Source: Paenibacillus sp. FSL R7-0337
GTDB lineage: Bacteria > Bacillota > Bacilli > Paenibacillales > Paenibacillaceae
Length of the DNA stretch: 64,000 bases
Direction: 5' to 3'
Assembly: GCF_037969875.1 (NCBI RefSeq)
Contig: NZ_CP150218.1
Location: 2,170,001 to 2,234,000 of the forward strand
This document shows positions 16,557 through 24,900 of this stretch, in pieces. The position numbers and the translations under genes were made by a program. The notes under the pieces were generated by a model. The model ran no database searches. It was not told the DNA's origin and saw only the letters and a program-made list of their open reading frames with translations. Each line of letters opens with the position of its first letter. Within the stretch, counting starts at the first letter, position 1.

Positions 16557-17474
16557 TTACTTCCACCTCCTGGGGTCAATGATCTCTACAGGAATATCCG
16601 TAAAGGATTCACCAAGCGTCTGTCTCACCGCCGGGCTTAGTGGGGGCAATACCATCATCCGCAGATTCTCCTGCACCTGCTCCACCGTCTCGCAGCCAAT
16701 CACCAGCCCGGATATCCCCGGAAGATCCCTCACATAGAGGAAGCACAGCTCTTTAACCGGTATCCCGGTTTCCTTGCTATATCTGATTAATCGTAACAAC
16801 GGCTGCTCCGCTTGCTTCAGCCCGGCCGGAAGCTGCTCAGGTGCCATCAGCAGCAGGCCTTGCAGATAGACGCTGCGGACGAAGATTTCGGTTCCCTTCC
16901 GGGCGAGCCGCTCCAGCATTCCATTCGCGAGCCATCTCTGGTCCAGGACATTCAGCGGAATTTGAATGCTGTCCAGCCCCTCCACGCGCATAAAGTTCGC
17001 AATATTCTCCGCATCATACACGGATACGCCGATTCTGCGGATCGTGTGCTGCCGCTTCAGTTCCTGAAGCACTCGCAGAATTTCGCCGCCCTGGTATATC
17101 ATATCCAGCGGATCATGCAAGAGACAGATATCCAGCGCAGAACACTTCAGCCGGTCCAGGGAAGCATGCACGGAAGAGATGACGAACCTTCTCCGCGCTT
17201 CCTCCGTGTGCAGCCGCAGCCGCTGGACGGAAGGGAGCTTCGTCACAATCTGCGGCCGGCTCTGCGGCTCAGTGTGCTCCAGGCAATCTCCGATGATAGA
17301 CTCGCTGTCCCCGTATCCCGGCGCGGTATCCAAATAACCGATCCCTGAAGAGAGGGCATATTGGAGCAGTTCGTTCCTCTGTTGAACAGAGGGGTTCGCA
17401 GCTGCATTCGCAATCCCGTAATTTCCGCCCAGCTGGGCCGTCCCCAGCACAAGGCTCGCTTTATTTATCATCAT
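16557..17474 (-). CDS. Aldo/keto reductase of the sps cluster
   Basis: A 305-residue NADPH-dependent aldo/keto reductase. Visible marks are LGTAQLGGNYGIAN at the N-terminus, YLDTAPGYGDSESIIGDCL (about 47-65) with the catalytic Asp and Tyr, a lysine in VTKLPSV (about 79) and LLHDPLD (about 117-123) with the histidine. It sits between the NeuB-SpsF fusion (17 bases) and the SDR (4 bases), with all genes in the same orientation, so it is an operon member. Two oxidoreductases side by side suggest that the sugar or its precursor is modified at a keto group. No specific substrate can be assigned. Confidence 0.82.
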   Translation of the reverse strand: MMINKASLVLGTAQLGGNYGIANAAANPSVQQRNELLQYALSSGIGYLDTAPGYGDSESIIGDCLEHTEPQSRPQIVTKLPSVQRLRLHTEEARRRFVISSVHASLDRLKCSALDICLLHDPLDMIYQGGEILRVLQELKRQHTIRRIGVSVYDAENIANFMRVEGLDSIQIPLNVLDQRWLANGMLERLARKGTEIFVRSVYLQGLLLMAPEQLPAGLKQAEQPLLRLIRYSKETGIPVKELCFLYVRDLPGISGLVIGCETVEQVQENLRMMVLPPLSPAVRQTLGESFTDIPVEIIDPRRWK

Positions 17475-17491
17475 CCGATGCCTCGCTAACG

Positions 17492-19261
17492 TTATAATTT
17501 CTTGTTCAGGGTGGTTGCTGCATTCAGCTCCTTAACCAGCTCCGTATCATCCCGCCATTTCACCTGAATGCCCCGGTTGTGCTCAGCCACCTCAGGGTGT
17601 TCCTGCAGGAATGCCTTCAATTCCTCGAAGAATAGCGGTCTTGCCCCCACATTCAGTGCCTGGTAGACCGACTCGAACAGCTCCAGATCCTGAATTTCAT
17701 CCATGGTTAACCGCCACTTGGGATGCACCCACTCCGCAGGAAGGTCCACAGCATTGATCTTGAAGAGATGCGGATTGTTGAAAAAGTAAAAGGACAGATA
17801 CTCCGCATGCGTAAGCGGATTGGAATAGTGCAGCAGCCTGCTCAGCGCTTCAACGGTAAAAACATCCCCCACCGTCCCTATGGTCGACTCCTTGGCGTAG
17901 GTGAAGTCGGCACCGCTTGCCAGATGCCGGTCGATCAGAAGCTTAAGCATCTCCGGGGAGACCGCCGGATTGTCGCCGGTCACCCGGACTACGATATCCG
18001 CCTGGGCCGCTTCTGCCACGCTCAGCATTCTTGCAGCCACATTGTCCGGGTCGCCGGTTACTACCTTCACCTGATGGTTCAGGGTGAACGCCTTAAGCGG
18101 CTGGTCATCCGGCAGATCTGAGGTGGCCAGCACCACCTCATAGCCGCCCGGCACAGCCAGACAGTTCATCAGGCATCTCTCAATGGCTGGAATGCCGTGA
18201 ATCTCGCGCAGCGCCTTGCGGCGGAGCCGGGTGGATTTCAATCTGCAGATGACAGCAATGCAGACTTTGGGTGCTTTTACCTTCCAGGGCGTGAGGGGTG
18301 TGTTCGCAGGAATGACTGAGGTGGCAATCATAGGAAATGGTAGGGAAGCATTGCTTGCCATGAGGGCATCCGGCATAGATGAACGTTTATAGCATATGTT
18401 CTCAGGCGTGATCATTTCACCCGGGCGCAGCTCTCTGCGGGAGACGATCCTCAGAGAGGAATCCTCCAGATACCTTCTTTCCGATTCCTTAATTTCGAGA
18501 CTGCCCTGTACACACTCTGCCCGGCGCAGCTTCTCCACCATCCGCCCGAATTCCTCTGGCTCAAGCGCGGAATAATAGTCAATGCCTTTCTCCGCACGGT
18601 TCAGGGTAATGTGCTTCTCAATGACACTAGCCCCCAGCAGATAGGCATAGACCGGAAGATCGACCGCCATTTCATGATCAGCATCCTCATGATCCGCGAA
18701 GCCCACCTCCAGCTGATAGGTCTGCTTGATATGGGCGATGCGGCTCAGGTTAGAATCCTCTGTCCGGGTCGGATAGCCCTGGAAGCCGTGCATCAGCACG
18801 ATTGGACCTTTGAAATGGCTCCGAATGTAGGATAATTGGGAATCCATCTCTTCCTCCAGCCAGCCGCTTACGCCGATGAGTAAGGGCTTATTGAACCTGT
18901 GCAGGGCTAGAGTCAAGGGGATCGACTGGAGTACGGTTGTGGGTAATTTCAAGCCGTCTATCTGCGATTCAAGCTCCGCGAGCAGCTGAGCGCCCCATTC
19001 ATCATAGAGGTCTACCCAGACCTCCAGTCCCTCAGCCTTGGCAAGCTGGACAGCCTCCGCCCATTGCTGCTTGCCGATGAACAAATCGATATACGTCTGA
19101 TAATGGATGAAATCCGGCACCGCCAGGCTGTCGTAATGGAACCATTGAAATTTCACCCCGTCAGCGCCGCTGCGTGCGGCTGCAAGGATCAGCTCCCGCA
19201 GCCGGCCGGGGTCGCCCCAATGGGCATTGGCAATTTCAGCAATCACCTTCACTTTGGCCAC
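17492..19261 (-). CDS. Fusion protein: NeuB-like synthase plus SpsF-type nucleotidyltransferase
   Basis: A 589-residue protein combining two activities usually on separate chains (spsE and spsF in Bacillus subtilis). Residues 1 to about 250 form a divergent NeuB barrel: IAEIANAHWGD (7-17), GVKFQW (35-40), VIEKHITLNRAEKG (213-226). About 265-328 is a SAF-like domain (SLRIVSRRELRPGEMITPENICYKR). From about 333 a CMP-sugar or CMP-KDO synthetase-like domain follows, with ICRLKSTRLRRKALREI (338-354), TSDLPDDQPL (380-389), VTGDNPAVSP (427-436) and WRLTMDE towards the end. The NeuB part lacks the usual STGM loop (GVSGW instead). GTG 19259-19261 is preferred to a GTG at 19270 that overlaps the ribosome site. 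Predicted role: make and activate a nonulosonic acid. Confidence 0.85.
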   Translation of the reverse strand: MAKVKVIAEIANAHWGDPGRLRELILAAARSGADGVKFQWFHYDSLAVPDFIHYQTYIDLFIGKQQWAEAVQLAKAEGLEVWVDLYDEWGAQLLAELESQIDGLKLPTTVLQSIPLTLALHRFNKPLLIGVSGWLEEEMDSQLSYIRSHFKGPIVLMHGFQGYPTRTEDSNLSRIAHIKQTYQLEVGFADHEDADHEMAVDLPVYAYLLGASVIEKHITLNRAEKGIDYYSALEPEEFGRMVEKLRRAECVQGSLEIKESERRYLEDSSLRIVSRRELRPGEMITPENICYKRSSMPDALMASNASLPFPMIATSVIPANTPLTPWKVKAPKVCIAVICRLKSTRLRRKALREIHGIPAIERCLMNCLAVPGGYEVVLATSDLPDDQPLKAFTLNHQVKVVTGDPDNVAARMLSVAEAAQADIVVRVTGDNPAVSPEMLKLLIDRHLASGADFTYAKESTIGTVGDVFTVEALSRLLHYSNPLTHAEYLSFYFFNNPHLFKINAVDLPAEWVHPKWRLTMDEIQDLELFESVYQALNVGARPLFFEELKAFLQEHPEVAEHNRGIQVKWRDDTELVKELNAATTLNKKL

Positions 19262-19284
19262 AATAATCACTCCCTTCTCTATTT

Positions 19285-20481
19285 TTACTTGGAGTAGTGG
19301 CAGATCACCTTCTTGACCGCGGCGACCACATCCAGCACATCTTCAGGTTCCATGCCCGCATATAGCGGGAGTGTAATGAATTCCTCGTAGCAGCTTTCAG
19401 CGACCGGACAGATTCCCTTGCGGAACCCCAGACTTTCGTAGTACGGATGCAGATAGGCGGGGATGTAGTGGACGTTTACGCCGATGTTCTCCTTTTGCAG
19501 CGCCTGAAAGACCGTCTTGCGTGTGGCCTTCAGCCTTGCGAGCTGAAGTCTGACAATGAACAGATGCCAGCTTGACTCCGCCTCTGGAAGCTGATGCGGC
19601 AGAATAAGCTCCTTGGTCGCGCCCAGCTCCTGCAGATACAAGGCGGCAAGCTGTTTGCGCTTCTCGATGAAGCCCCCGATTCTGCGCAGCTGGGAAATGC
19701 CGAGTGAGGTCTGTATGTCTGTGATCCGGTAGTTGTACCCGAGGAATTGCATCTCATAATACCAGGGCCCGTGGTTCTCCCTTAACTTGCGCTCATCCCT
19801 GGTGATGCCGTGGGTGCGGAACTGCAGCAGCTTCTCATAATATAACGGGTTATTGGTCGTAATCATTCCGCCTTCTCCCGTTGTTATATGCTTTACAGGA
19901 TGGAAGCTGAACATAGTCATGTCCCCGATAGCCCCAATGCTTCTATCCTTATATCTCGCACCCAGCGCATGGGCGGCATCCTCAATCACGATCAGATTAT
20001 GCTCCCTGGCAATCTGCAGGATCTCATCAAGCTCTGCCGGCTGACCCGTGAAGTGGACGGGAATAATGGCTTTTGTTCTGGCCGTAATTCTCTCCCTAAT
20101 CCGCTGCGGATCAAGATTATATGTCCGCGGATCGATATCGGCAAATACCGGTACGCCCCCCTGATACAGCACACAGTTCGCAGTAGCGGCAAACGTCATG
20201 GGCGTCGTAATCACCTCATCCCCTTCGCCGATCCCGGCGGCATAACAGGCCCCGTGCAGGGCCGCAGTTCCGCTGGAGAAGGCCACCGCATATCGGGCCC
20301 CGGTAAACGCTGCGATCTCTGCTTCGAATTGCTCAATGGCCGGGCCGCTGGTCAAATAATCACTTTGCAGCACCTTGACCACGGACTCAATATCCTCGTC
20401 ATCGATCATCTGTCTCCCATACGGCAAGTAGTGGGCACGTACAGGCTTCCCGCCGTCAATGGCCAGTTTGCTCTTACTCAT
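19285..20481 (-). CDS. pseC: UDP-4-keto-sugar aminotransferase, PseC/SpsC type
   Basis: PLP-dependent DegT/DnrJ/EryC1-family aminotransferase that adds an amino group at C4 of the keto sugar made by PseB. The 398-residue protein has YLTSGPAIEQFE (42-53), FSSGTAALHGA (68-78), EDAAHALGA (167-175), and the PLP lysine K197 in FSFHPVKHITTGEGG. The ATG at 20479-20481 with AAAGGAG 7-10 bases upstream is the real start. It overlaps the epimerase stop by 4 bases (ATGA). The sequence resembles pseudaminic PseC more than legionaminic aminotransferases, but SpsC of Bacillus subtilis belongs to the same family. Confidence 0.88.
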   Translation of the reverse strand: MSKSKLAIDGGKPVRAHYLPYGRQMIDDEDIESVVKVLQSDYLTSGPAIEQFEAEIAAFTGARYAVAFSSGTAALHGACYAAGIGEGDEVITTPMTFAATANCVLYQGGVPVFADIDPRTYNLDPQRIRERITARTKAIIPVHFTGQPAELDEILQIAREHNLIVIEDAAHALGARYKDRSIGAIGDMTMFSFHPVKHITTGEGGMITTNNPLYYEKLLQFRTHGITRDERKLRENHGPWYYEMQFLGYNYRITDIQTSLGISQLRRIGGFIEKRKQLAALYLQELGATKELILPHQLPEAESSWHLFIVRLQLARLKATRKTVFQALQKENIGVNVHYIPAYLHPYYESLGFRKGICPVAESCYEEFITLPLYAGMEPEDVLDVVAAVKKVICHYSK

Positions 20482-21443
20482 GATTGGTTCGGCTCCTTTC
20501 GGTGAAAGGTCTCCAGAATCCATTGCTCTGTCTGCCGGATGCCCTCTTGGATGGTAACCTTAGGTGTCCAGGACAATTGCTTCTCTGCCTTGTTGTAATT
20601 GCATAACAGCTTCTGGATCTCACTCTGCGGGTGAATATGGGGAACATGCTGGACCGGTGCCTGCCCGTCTGCAATCAGCTCAGCCAATTGATTGACGGTG
20701 ATATCCTCACCCGTGCCTGCATTGACAATTTCTCCGTGCAGCTTGTCGCTGTAGCCCGCCTCCACTACGAAATCTGCACAGTCCAAGACATATAATAGAT
20801 CCCGTGACTGGGTGCCGTCCCCGTAGATATTCAGCGGCTGGCCTTCTAATTTGCTGTGGATGAAGATCGCCACGACGCCGCCTTCGCCTCCGGTTTTCTG
20901 ATAGGGACCATACGTGTTAAACGGCCTTACGACCACCACTGGCAGATCATAGGCATAGAAATAGGATAGCACCATGTTCTCCGCAGCAATCTTGGCCCCT
21001 GCATAGGGAGAGGCTGGTTTGATAGGGGATTGCTCGTCAATTCCCTGTTCATCCGCCGCCCGGGCGTAGACCATGCAGGTACTCATGAAGACCATCTTCA
21101 CCTGCTGCTTGCGGCATTCCTCAAGAAGATAGAAGGTGGCCAGCGTATCATTATTGAACGTGGTCTCAGGATCATCAATGCTGTCTTGCACATTAATGCT
21201 TGCCGCCAGATGGTAGCACAGGTCGAAGGAATTCTCCCGGAAAAGCTCCTTCAGAGCTTCTCTGTCCTTGAGGTCCATGACCTGTACCTTCTGCAAATGC
21301 TCGTGATCTTCATACTCCTTCAGATTATCCAGCGATGAATTCACCAGATTATCGATGACCCATACCCTTTGTCCATCCTTTAACAAACGTCCGACCACCC
21401 ATCTGCCGATGAAGCCGGCGCCTCCGGTTACGAGTATATTCAT
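20478..21443 (-). CDS. NAD-dependent sugar-nucleotide epimerase/dehydratase
   Basis: A 321-residue extended SDR acting on nucleotide sugars. NILVTGGAGFIGRWVV (2-17) is the NAD motif, the catalytic Tyr and Lys are in SPYAGAKIAAE (about 140-150), and NTYGPYQ, GDGTQSRDLLYV (about 205-216) and the ending EGIRQTEQWIL are typical of UDP-glucose 4-epimerase or dTDP-glucose dehydratase relatives. The usual YxxxK reads Y-A-G-A-K. The ATG at 21441-21443 follows GGAGG by 5 bases. It is extra to the minimal pse pathway, so it may make a second sugar or alter a precursor. Confidence 0.83.
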   Translation of the reverse strand: MNILVTGGAGFIGRWVVGRLLKDGQRVWVIDNLVNSSLDNLKEYEDHEHLQKVQVMDLKDREALKELFRENSFDLCYHLAASINVQDSIDDPETTFNNDTLATFYLLEECRKQQVKMVFMSTCMVYARAADEQGIDEQSPIKPASPYAGAKIAAENMVLSYFYAYDLPVVVVRPFNTYGPYQKTGGEGGVVAIFIHSKLEGQPLNIYGDGTQSRDLLYVLDCADFVVEAGYSDKLHGEIVNAGTGEDITVNQLAELIADGQAPVQHVPHIHPQSEIQKLLCNYNKAEKQLSWTPKVTIQEGIRQTEQWILETFHRKEPNQS

Positions 21444-21454
21444 AGTAGCCTCCA

Positions 21455-22459
21455 CTAGATTAGATTTTGTTCCGATGCCAGCTTCTTAACCTGCTCCTTG
21501 GTCAGCGGAATCTCTCCTTCGGAGCTGTAAGTGCCCGGCTTCGGCCTGCTTGCTTCCCGGTAGGACTGCGGTGCAGCATAGGGGGAAGGGACAATATATA
21601 CATCCTTTAATTCATAAGCACTTAAGGATTCCTCGTGGGTCATCAGTTCTTCATATCTCTTCTCGCCTGGCTTCAGGCCGATCTCCAGGATCTTCACTGT
21701 AGTCGGGAGGGTCCCATATTTCTTCGGCGCCTCCTCGGCTACAACCTCAGCCAGATCCTTCAGCCTGATCACCGGCATCTTCAGAATAAAAGTCTCACCA
21801 CCCTTCGCCAGCTGCAGGGACTGAACGGTCAGCCGGGTTGCCTGCTCCAGCGTCATCATGAACCTTGTCATGGACAGATCTGTTACGGTGATCGCCCTGC
21901 CTTCTCTCGCCTGCTTCACAAACAAGGGAATGACAGACCCTCTGGAGCCCATCACATTCCCGAACCGTACGGTGCAGAACACCGTTTGGCCGGAGCCGCC
22001 CGAGGTGACGGCAGAGGAAATCAGCTTCTCAGCAGACAGCTTGGTGGCCCCGTAGTTGTTGGTCGGCGAAATGGCCTTATCTGTACTTGTAAAAACGACC
22101 TTACCTACCTTCTGCTGCTTCGCTGCCTGAATCACGTTATGAGTGCCGATAATATTCGTAAGCACAGCCTCCAACGGGTTATATTCACAGAAGGATACAT
22201 GCTTCATAGCAGCTGTATGGAACACATAATCTATTCCCTCCATGGCAGCCAGCACACGGTCATAATCCCGGACATCGCCGATCAGGTAGCTAAGTCTTGC
22301 GTTCCCATGTAGCTCATCCTGCAGCTCGAACTGCTTATACTCGTCTCTGCTGAGAATCCGGATGATCTCTGGCTCCTGCTTCAGAAGGAGCTTCGCAATA
22401 CTTTTCCCGATGGTGCCGGTACCGCCGATGATCAGAATGCTTTTATTCCGGAAGAACAT
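21455..22459 (-). CDS. pseB: UDP-GlcNAc 4,6-dehydratase (inverting), PseB-like
   Basis: First step of the pseudaminic pathway: removes water from UDP-GlcNAc and inverts C5 to give the 4-keto-6-deoxy-arabino sugar. The 334-residue protein has ILIIGGTGTIGKSIAKLLL (about 8-26), DVRDYDR (about 62-68), the catalytic FTSTDKAISPTNNYGATK (Thr-Asp-Lys and Tyr...Lys, about 122-139) and the capsule-family stretch MTRFMMTLEQA and IGLKPGEKRYEELMTHEE. The soluble single-domain form separates it from large membrane CapD proteins. The ATG at 22457-22459 has GGAGGTG upstream. The C-terminal 40 residues are longer than in minimal PseB and carry LTKEQVKKL. Confidence 0.86.
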   Translation of the reverse strand: MFFRNKSILIIGGTGTIGKSIAKLLLKQEPEIIRILSRDEYKQFELQDELHGNARLSYLIGDVRDYDRVLAAMEGIDYVFHTAAMKHVSFCEYNPLEAVLTNIIGTHNVIQAAKQQKVGKVVFTSTDKAISPTNNYGATKLSAEKLISSAVTSGGSGQTVFCTVRFGNVMGSRGSVIPLFVKQAREGRAITVTDLSMTRFMMTLEQATRLTVQSLQLAKGGETFILKMPVIRLKDLAEVVAEEAPKKYGTLPTTVKILEIGLKPGEKRYEELMTHEESLSAYELKDVYIVPSPYAAPQSYREASRPKPGTYSSEGEIPLTKEQVKKLASEQNLI

Positions 22460-22476
22460 GCTCTCCACCTCCCGCT

Positions 22477-23904
22477 TCATCGATTCCCGCTTCCATGGAT
22501 CAGGCGGTCCATGAGATCCGCAAGCGCTTTGCCGGAGTCAGGAATCTGATAGGCTTGCTGCAAGAATTTCTCTTTTACAGTCTTGTAGTTTAATTTCTCT
22601 ATATTGCTGCTGGAATAATAGCGGGCGATGATACTGGTTAAGTCAGAGGGTTCTTTTTGAATATAGCGGTCAAGGGCATCATAGTAATCATATTCACGGT
22701 TAGCCTGAATGAATTTGTAGACAAATACAGGCTTGCCGAATAAAAGGCCTTCAAGGGCAACCGTAGAGAGGGTGGCGACCACAGCGTCCGATTTCATAAT
22801 CAGCTCACGGGTGTCTGCCTTGCGGTCGGTAACCACATGAACATTGCTATATTCTTCTTCGTACCCGGTATACAGCGAAATCAGCTTCTTGGACAGCTCC
22901 CAGGGATGGGGCTTGATGATCAGCTGAAACTGCGGATGTGAGGCCAATTGGGTGAGCAGGGTGCGGATCTTGGATTCATCCAGCGTCGGTCCTGTAGCGA
23001 TTAGTAAGGTGATTTTATGAGGATCAAGCTGGTAGGTTTCTCTAAAAGACTCTGTAGACGTAATCTTCGAAGTAAAGATATCATCGTAACGGGCATGACC
23101 GGTAATCACGATCCGCCCGGCTTCCAGCCCTCTGCGCACGTACCAATCATGTTCATATTGCCCGTAGATTGCGATATGGCTGGAGAATACAGGAATGAAG
23201 GCTTCCTCTCCCATCAGAATTCCGTGCTGCAGACATACACTGGGAATCCCCTTGATCCCTGCAACGACGGCAAGCGCCCGGCTGGCTACATCTTCTGTCG
23301 TACCTACCATTACAGAGGCTACCGGCAGGTCATTGTAGAGATTAAATACCATTTCAATGGTATCTACAATGGAAGGAATCCGGCTCAGGAAGGTCTGGGT
23401 AAAAAATTCATTGCTGAACGCAGGATGTCCTTCGGCCTTCGCGAAAAGGTCAGCAGCGCGCCGGACCAGCTCTTCTGCCTCTGCCTTGGTGTCCCGCTTG
23501 TAGCCCAGGCTGTATACATTTGGGATTCCATAGAGCTCGGTGGCTCTGGAGCGGGACAGAATCATGGCTGAATCTCCGCTGAAATGCTCGCTGATCGTTT
23601 GCTCCGACATTCTGATATAGTCCAGATTAATCAGTATTTTGCCCTTCAGATTGGACTTCACAGGCTGATAGAGCGGCGCAACCCTATTGTCAAAGAAAGG
23701 CTGAATCTGGTGCTGCTCATGAATACCGGAATGCTCCAGCTTCAGCTTAAAATCGCTGCTCCCCATTTCGCTCCTAAGCTCATCGTTGATTTGTTGATAG
23801 AAGTTCGTCATCAGGGCCAGAGGGATATTCCTGTACTTCAGCTCCTGCGCAGTATGGATAAATTCACTATAGAGCGACCAGTAATTGGACAGATAGATGG
23901 ACAA
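22477..23904 (-). CDS. GT-B-fold glycosyltransferase-like spore coat protein (SpsB-like)
   Basis: A 475-residue protein with the layout of CDP-glycerol transferase and UDP-GlcNAc 2-epimerase-like GT-B enzymes. The C-terminal half has LQHGILMGE (about 225), VITGHARYDDIF, LIATGPTLDESK, LIIKPHPWELSKK (about 330-342) and SDAVVATLSTVALEGLLFGKPVFVY (about 370-394), the nucleotide-binding half. Position directly after spsA and the length match SpsB of Bacillus subtilis, though I recognise it by context and length more than by sequence. TTG start with GGAGGG 8 bases upstream. Probably transfers or polymerises sugar on the spore surface polysaccharide. Confidence 0.7.
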   Translation of the reverse strand: MSIYLSNYWSLYSEFIHTAQELKYRNIPLALMTNFYQQINDELRSEMGSSDFKLKLEHSGIHEQHQIQPFFDNRVAPLYQPVKSNLKGKILINLDYIRMSEQTISEHFSGDSAMILSRSRATELYGIPNVYSLGYKRDTKAEAEELVRRAADLFAKAEGHPAFSNEFFTQTFLSRIPSIVDTIEMVFNLYNDLPVASVMVGTTEDVASRALAVVAGIKGIPSVCLQHGILMGEEAFIPVFSSHIAIYGQYEHDWYVRRGLEAGRIVITGHARYDDIFTSKITSTESFRETYQLDPHKITLLIATGPTLDESKIRTLLTQLASHPQFQLIIKPHPWELSKKLISLYTGYEEEYSNVHVVTDRKADTRELIMKSDAVVATLSTVALEGLLFGKPVFVYKFIQANREYDYYDALDRYIQKEPSDLTSIIARYYSSSNIEKLNYKTVKEKFLQQAYQIPDSGKALADLMDRLIHGSGNR

Positions 23905-23944
23905 TCCGTTTTCCCTCCTCGTGGTGCCTTTCTATACAGAGGCC

Positions 23945-24721
23945 TTATTTCTTGTGCTGCCGGATACATTTCAGTTCTTCTCTCAGCTCCTTGCAGGTTC
24001 GCTGCGGGGGAAGCATCTGAATGAACTGGCTCTTCTCCTGATGCTGTAATTGATAGTGAATGGACAGCTCGGTGATATAGTTATCATCCAGAATCTCATC
24101 CACCGGGTAGAAGTCCCAGAACTGGTTCAGCCGCCAGAAGAACCGGCCGTCACCTATTCGATAGAACTCCGGATTCTCATCCCAGTAAGACCCGAACTTG
24201 TCATGAATGACCGGAAGAATGGAGCTTCTGTGCAGGATGGAGCAATGATCGATGACGCAAGGGGCCACCGAAACGACTTTTTTGGCTGGTCTTAACTGGC
24301 TGCGGGTTACTTCATCCTGTTCGTTCAAGTAGTTGACCAGCGACGCAGAGTAGGCAATCATGACTTCGGGATTCTCCTCCAGATAGTTCACCATCTGCTC
24401 AAGTCTAGTATTTCTGTAACGGTTATCATCGGTAGCATAGGAAATATACTCCCCCTGTGCTTGAGCGAGGGCTTGATTGGTCAGCGCGGAATATCTGACC
24501 TTCGCTACTCTCTGCTCCAGGGTTTCCGTATCACTTCTGAAGAATTTGATTCTCTTATCCTTGAGATAGGGCTCAATCACTTTCAGAGTTTCTTCATTCG
24601 AGTTATCATCCATCAAGTAGAATTCAAAGTCTGTAAGCGTCTGATTCAGAATGGATTCAATGGACTTTGCGACATATGCGGCCTTATTGTAGCTGGTCAT
24701 AATGATCGTAACCTTTGGCAA
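23945..24721 (-). CDS. spsA: Spore coat glycosyltransferase SpsA (family GT2)
   Basis: A 258-residue inverting glycosyltransferase with the GT-A fold, nearly colinear with Bacillus subtilis SpsA, whose crystal structure defines family GT2. Visible shared blocks: VTIIMTSYNKAAYVAKSI (4-21), the nucleotide-binding MDDNSNEETL (36-45), the metal site YATDDN (about 95-100), PCVIDHCSILHRSS, KFGSYWDENPEFYRIGD and the end LPPQRTCKELREEL. The TTG at 24719-24721 is supported by GGGGGAGG 7 bases upstream. It is the first gene of the eleven-gene cluster, right after the SigK-like promoter. Acts in the mother-cell cytosol if the promoter call is right. Confidence 0.93.
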   Translation of the reverse strand: MPKVTIIMTSYNKAAYVAKSIESILNQTLTDFEFYLMDDNSNEETLKVIEPYLKDKRIKFFRSDTETLEQRVAKVRYSALTNQALAQAQGEYISYATDDNRYRNTRLEQMVNYLEENPEVMIAYSASLVNYLNEQDEVTRSQLRPAKKVVSVAPCVIDHCSILHRSSILPVIHDKFGSYWDENPEFYRIGDGRFFWRLNQFWDFYPVDEILDDNYITELSIHYQLQHQEKSQFIQMLPPQRTCKELREELKCIRQHKK

Positions 24722-24749
24722 TCGAATACCTCCCCCGCTGTTTACTTGC

Positions 24750-24776
24750 TATCATATGTATCCTTCTTCGAAACGT
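24750..24776 (-). promoter_or_regulatory. SigK-type promoter of the sps cluster
   Basis: On the minus strand CATATGATA (24750-24758) matches the SigK -10 consensus CATANNNTA at all seven fixed positions. AC (24775-24776), preceded by A, lies 16 bases upstream as the -35, one base off the usual spacing. Transcription would start near 24743, leaving the spsA ribosome site (24729-24736) inside the message. The Bacillus subtilis sps operon is known to be SigK-dependent. Confidence 0.6.
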
Positions 24777-24848
24777 TATAGGTTAGAAGACTAAATTTTC
24801 AAATGGAGGACAAAATAGCGGACTTAGTCTATGGGCAAACCTGAATAA

Positions 24849-24876
24849 ACGCCCGGCAGATTAACTGCGGAGCGTC
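24849..24876 (-). terminator. Terminator-like hairpin after the CgeB-like gene
   Basis: On the minus strand ACGCTCCGCAG, a 5-base loop and CTGCCGGGCGT are followed by TTATTC. The stem has one mismatch and one G-U pair. It lies 25 bases after the stop of 24901-25875 and ahead of the SigK-type promoter, separating the two transcription units. Confidence 0.5.
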
Positions 24877-24900
24877 TATCAGGTCCGGTGAATCCGTCTA

